A DNA stretch of 7,208 nucleotides from an uncultured Bacteroidales bacterium (GTDB lineage Bacteria; Bacteroidota; Bacteroidia; Bacteroidales; Muribaculaceae). The position numbers and the translations under genes were made by a program. Below are positions 6,699 to 7,208 of this stretch, piece by piece. Position 1 is the stretch's first letter; every line of letters starts with the position of its first letter. The notes beneath the pieces were generated by a model. It worked only from the letters and a program-made list of their open reading frames with translations. It did no database searches and had not been told where the DNA came from. The stretch lies in NCBI GenBank assembly GCA_947177325.1, contig CAMWUH010000107.1, positions 1 to 7,208 on the forward strand, given 5' to 3'.

Positions 6699-7208
6699 AT
6701 GGCAACTAAAATCAGATTACAACGTCATGGTCGCAAAAACTATGCGTTTTATCCTATTGTGATCGCCGATAGCAGAGCACCACGAGATGGTAAATTTATT
6801 GAAAGGATCGGATCTTATAATCCTAACACTAATCCTGCTACAATTACCTTGAATTTCGAACGGGCTTTGTATTGGGTTAACGTTGGTGCTCAACCCACCG
6901 ACACAGTGCGTAACATCCTCTCAAGCGAAGGTGTTTTGTTGATGAAACATCTCCAAGGCGGTGTTAAGAAAGGCGCATTTGACGAAGCTGAAGCTCAAAA
7001 ACGTTTCGACGCTTGGAAAGCTAAAAAACAAGCTGCTGTTGACGCAGTTAAAACTTCAATGGCCGATCGTAAAGAGCTCGCTGCAAAACAGCGTCTGGCT
7101 GAAGAACAAGCTAAAAATCAAGCTAAAGCAGAGCTCGTAGCTAAGAAGAAAGCTGAAGCAGCTGCCGCTAAGGCTGAGGCTGAAGCAGCTGCTAATGCTG
7201 AAGAAGCT
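6699..7208 (+). CDS. rpsP: 30S ribosomal protein S16, 3' end missing
   Basis: Small-subunit ribosomal protein that helps assemble and stabilise the 16S rRNA 5' and central domains. It is open from ATG 6699 to the window edge (170 codons, no stop). The first roughly 80 residues are the S16 core: MATKIRLQRHGRKNYAFYP (1-19), IVIADSRAPRDGKFIERIG, YNPNTNPAT and the QPTDTVRNIL block. The usual bacterial protein is about 80-90 residues; this one continues into KHLQGGVKKGAFDEAEAQKRF and then a highly charged Ala/Lys/Glu tail, as known in Bacteroides S16 (about 180 residues). The start is clear from the family N-terminus and the well-placed promoter. The tail should be helical or disordered, and its function is not known to me. 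Confidence 0.97.
   Translation, partial: MATKIRLQRHGRKNYAFYPIVIADSRAPRDGKFIERIGSYNPNTNPATITLNFERALYWVNVGAQPTDTVRNILSSEGVLLMKHLQGGVKKGAFDEAEAQKRFDAWKAKKQAAVDAVKTSMADRKELAAKQRLAEEQAKNQAKAELVAKKKAEAAAAKAEAEAAANAEEA
7087..7208 (+). repeat. Low-complexity Ala/Lys/Glu coding repeat in rpsP
   Basis: Degenerate GCT-GAA-GCA-GCT-type units encode stretches such as AEAAAAKAEAEAAANAEEA. The unit is imperfect and reads in frame with S16, so this is part of the protein tail rather than an independent element. Such tracts vary in length between strains. Confidence 0.7.

Overview
The window is 7,208 bases of ordinary, gene-dense bacterial chromosome that reads as Bacteroidota, order Bacteroidales, quite possibly Muribaculaceae or a close relative. 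Three things point there. The promoter-like elements have the Bacteroidota form (TTTG, about 20 bases, TAnnTTTG) and there are no strong Shine-Dalgarno sites. The ribosomal protein S16 carries the long Ala/Lys/Glu tail known from Bacteroides. An EF-G paralogue of the Bacteroides EF-G2 type and a sugar-kinase/RapZ fusion are also present. I see no mobile element, phage gene, tRNA, rRNA or CRISPR array.

Layout, left to right. (1) 1-2088, plus strand: an EF-G2-type translation factor (fusA2-like) whose first roughly 20 codons lie outside the window. (2) 2122-2152: a strong hairpin terminator between convergent genes. (3) 4246-2224, minus strand: prfA (peptide release factor 1) followed 97 bases later by pyrF (OMP decarboxylase), probably one transcript. 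(4) 4247-4374: a divergent control region with a TAACTTTG element enclosed by a perfect 9-bp inverted repeat. (5) 4375-6560, plus strand: two genes overlapping by ATGA. The first joins an aminoglycoside-phosphotransferase-like sugar kinase (AmgK type) to a RapZ C-terminal domain; the second is a MurU-like sugar-1-phosphate nucleotidyltransferase. (6) 6602-6633: a canonical Bacteroidota promoter. (7) 6699-7208: rpsP (S16), running off the right edge.

How the genes fit together. fusA2, prfA and rpsP serve elongation, termination and the ribosome. pyrF makes UMP, the precursor of the UTP that a MurU-type enzyme would use. The kinase and nucleotidyltransferase look like a two-step route from a free amino sugar to sugar-1-phosphate to NDP-sugar, as in cell-wall sugar salvage. 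The most interesting object is the kinase-RapZ fusion: a domain known in enterobacteria for amino-sugar sensing and RNA binding is built into a likely salvage kinase. The second is the EF-G paralogue, whose GTPase signature residues are altered in at least three motifs.
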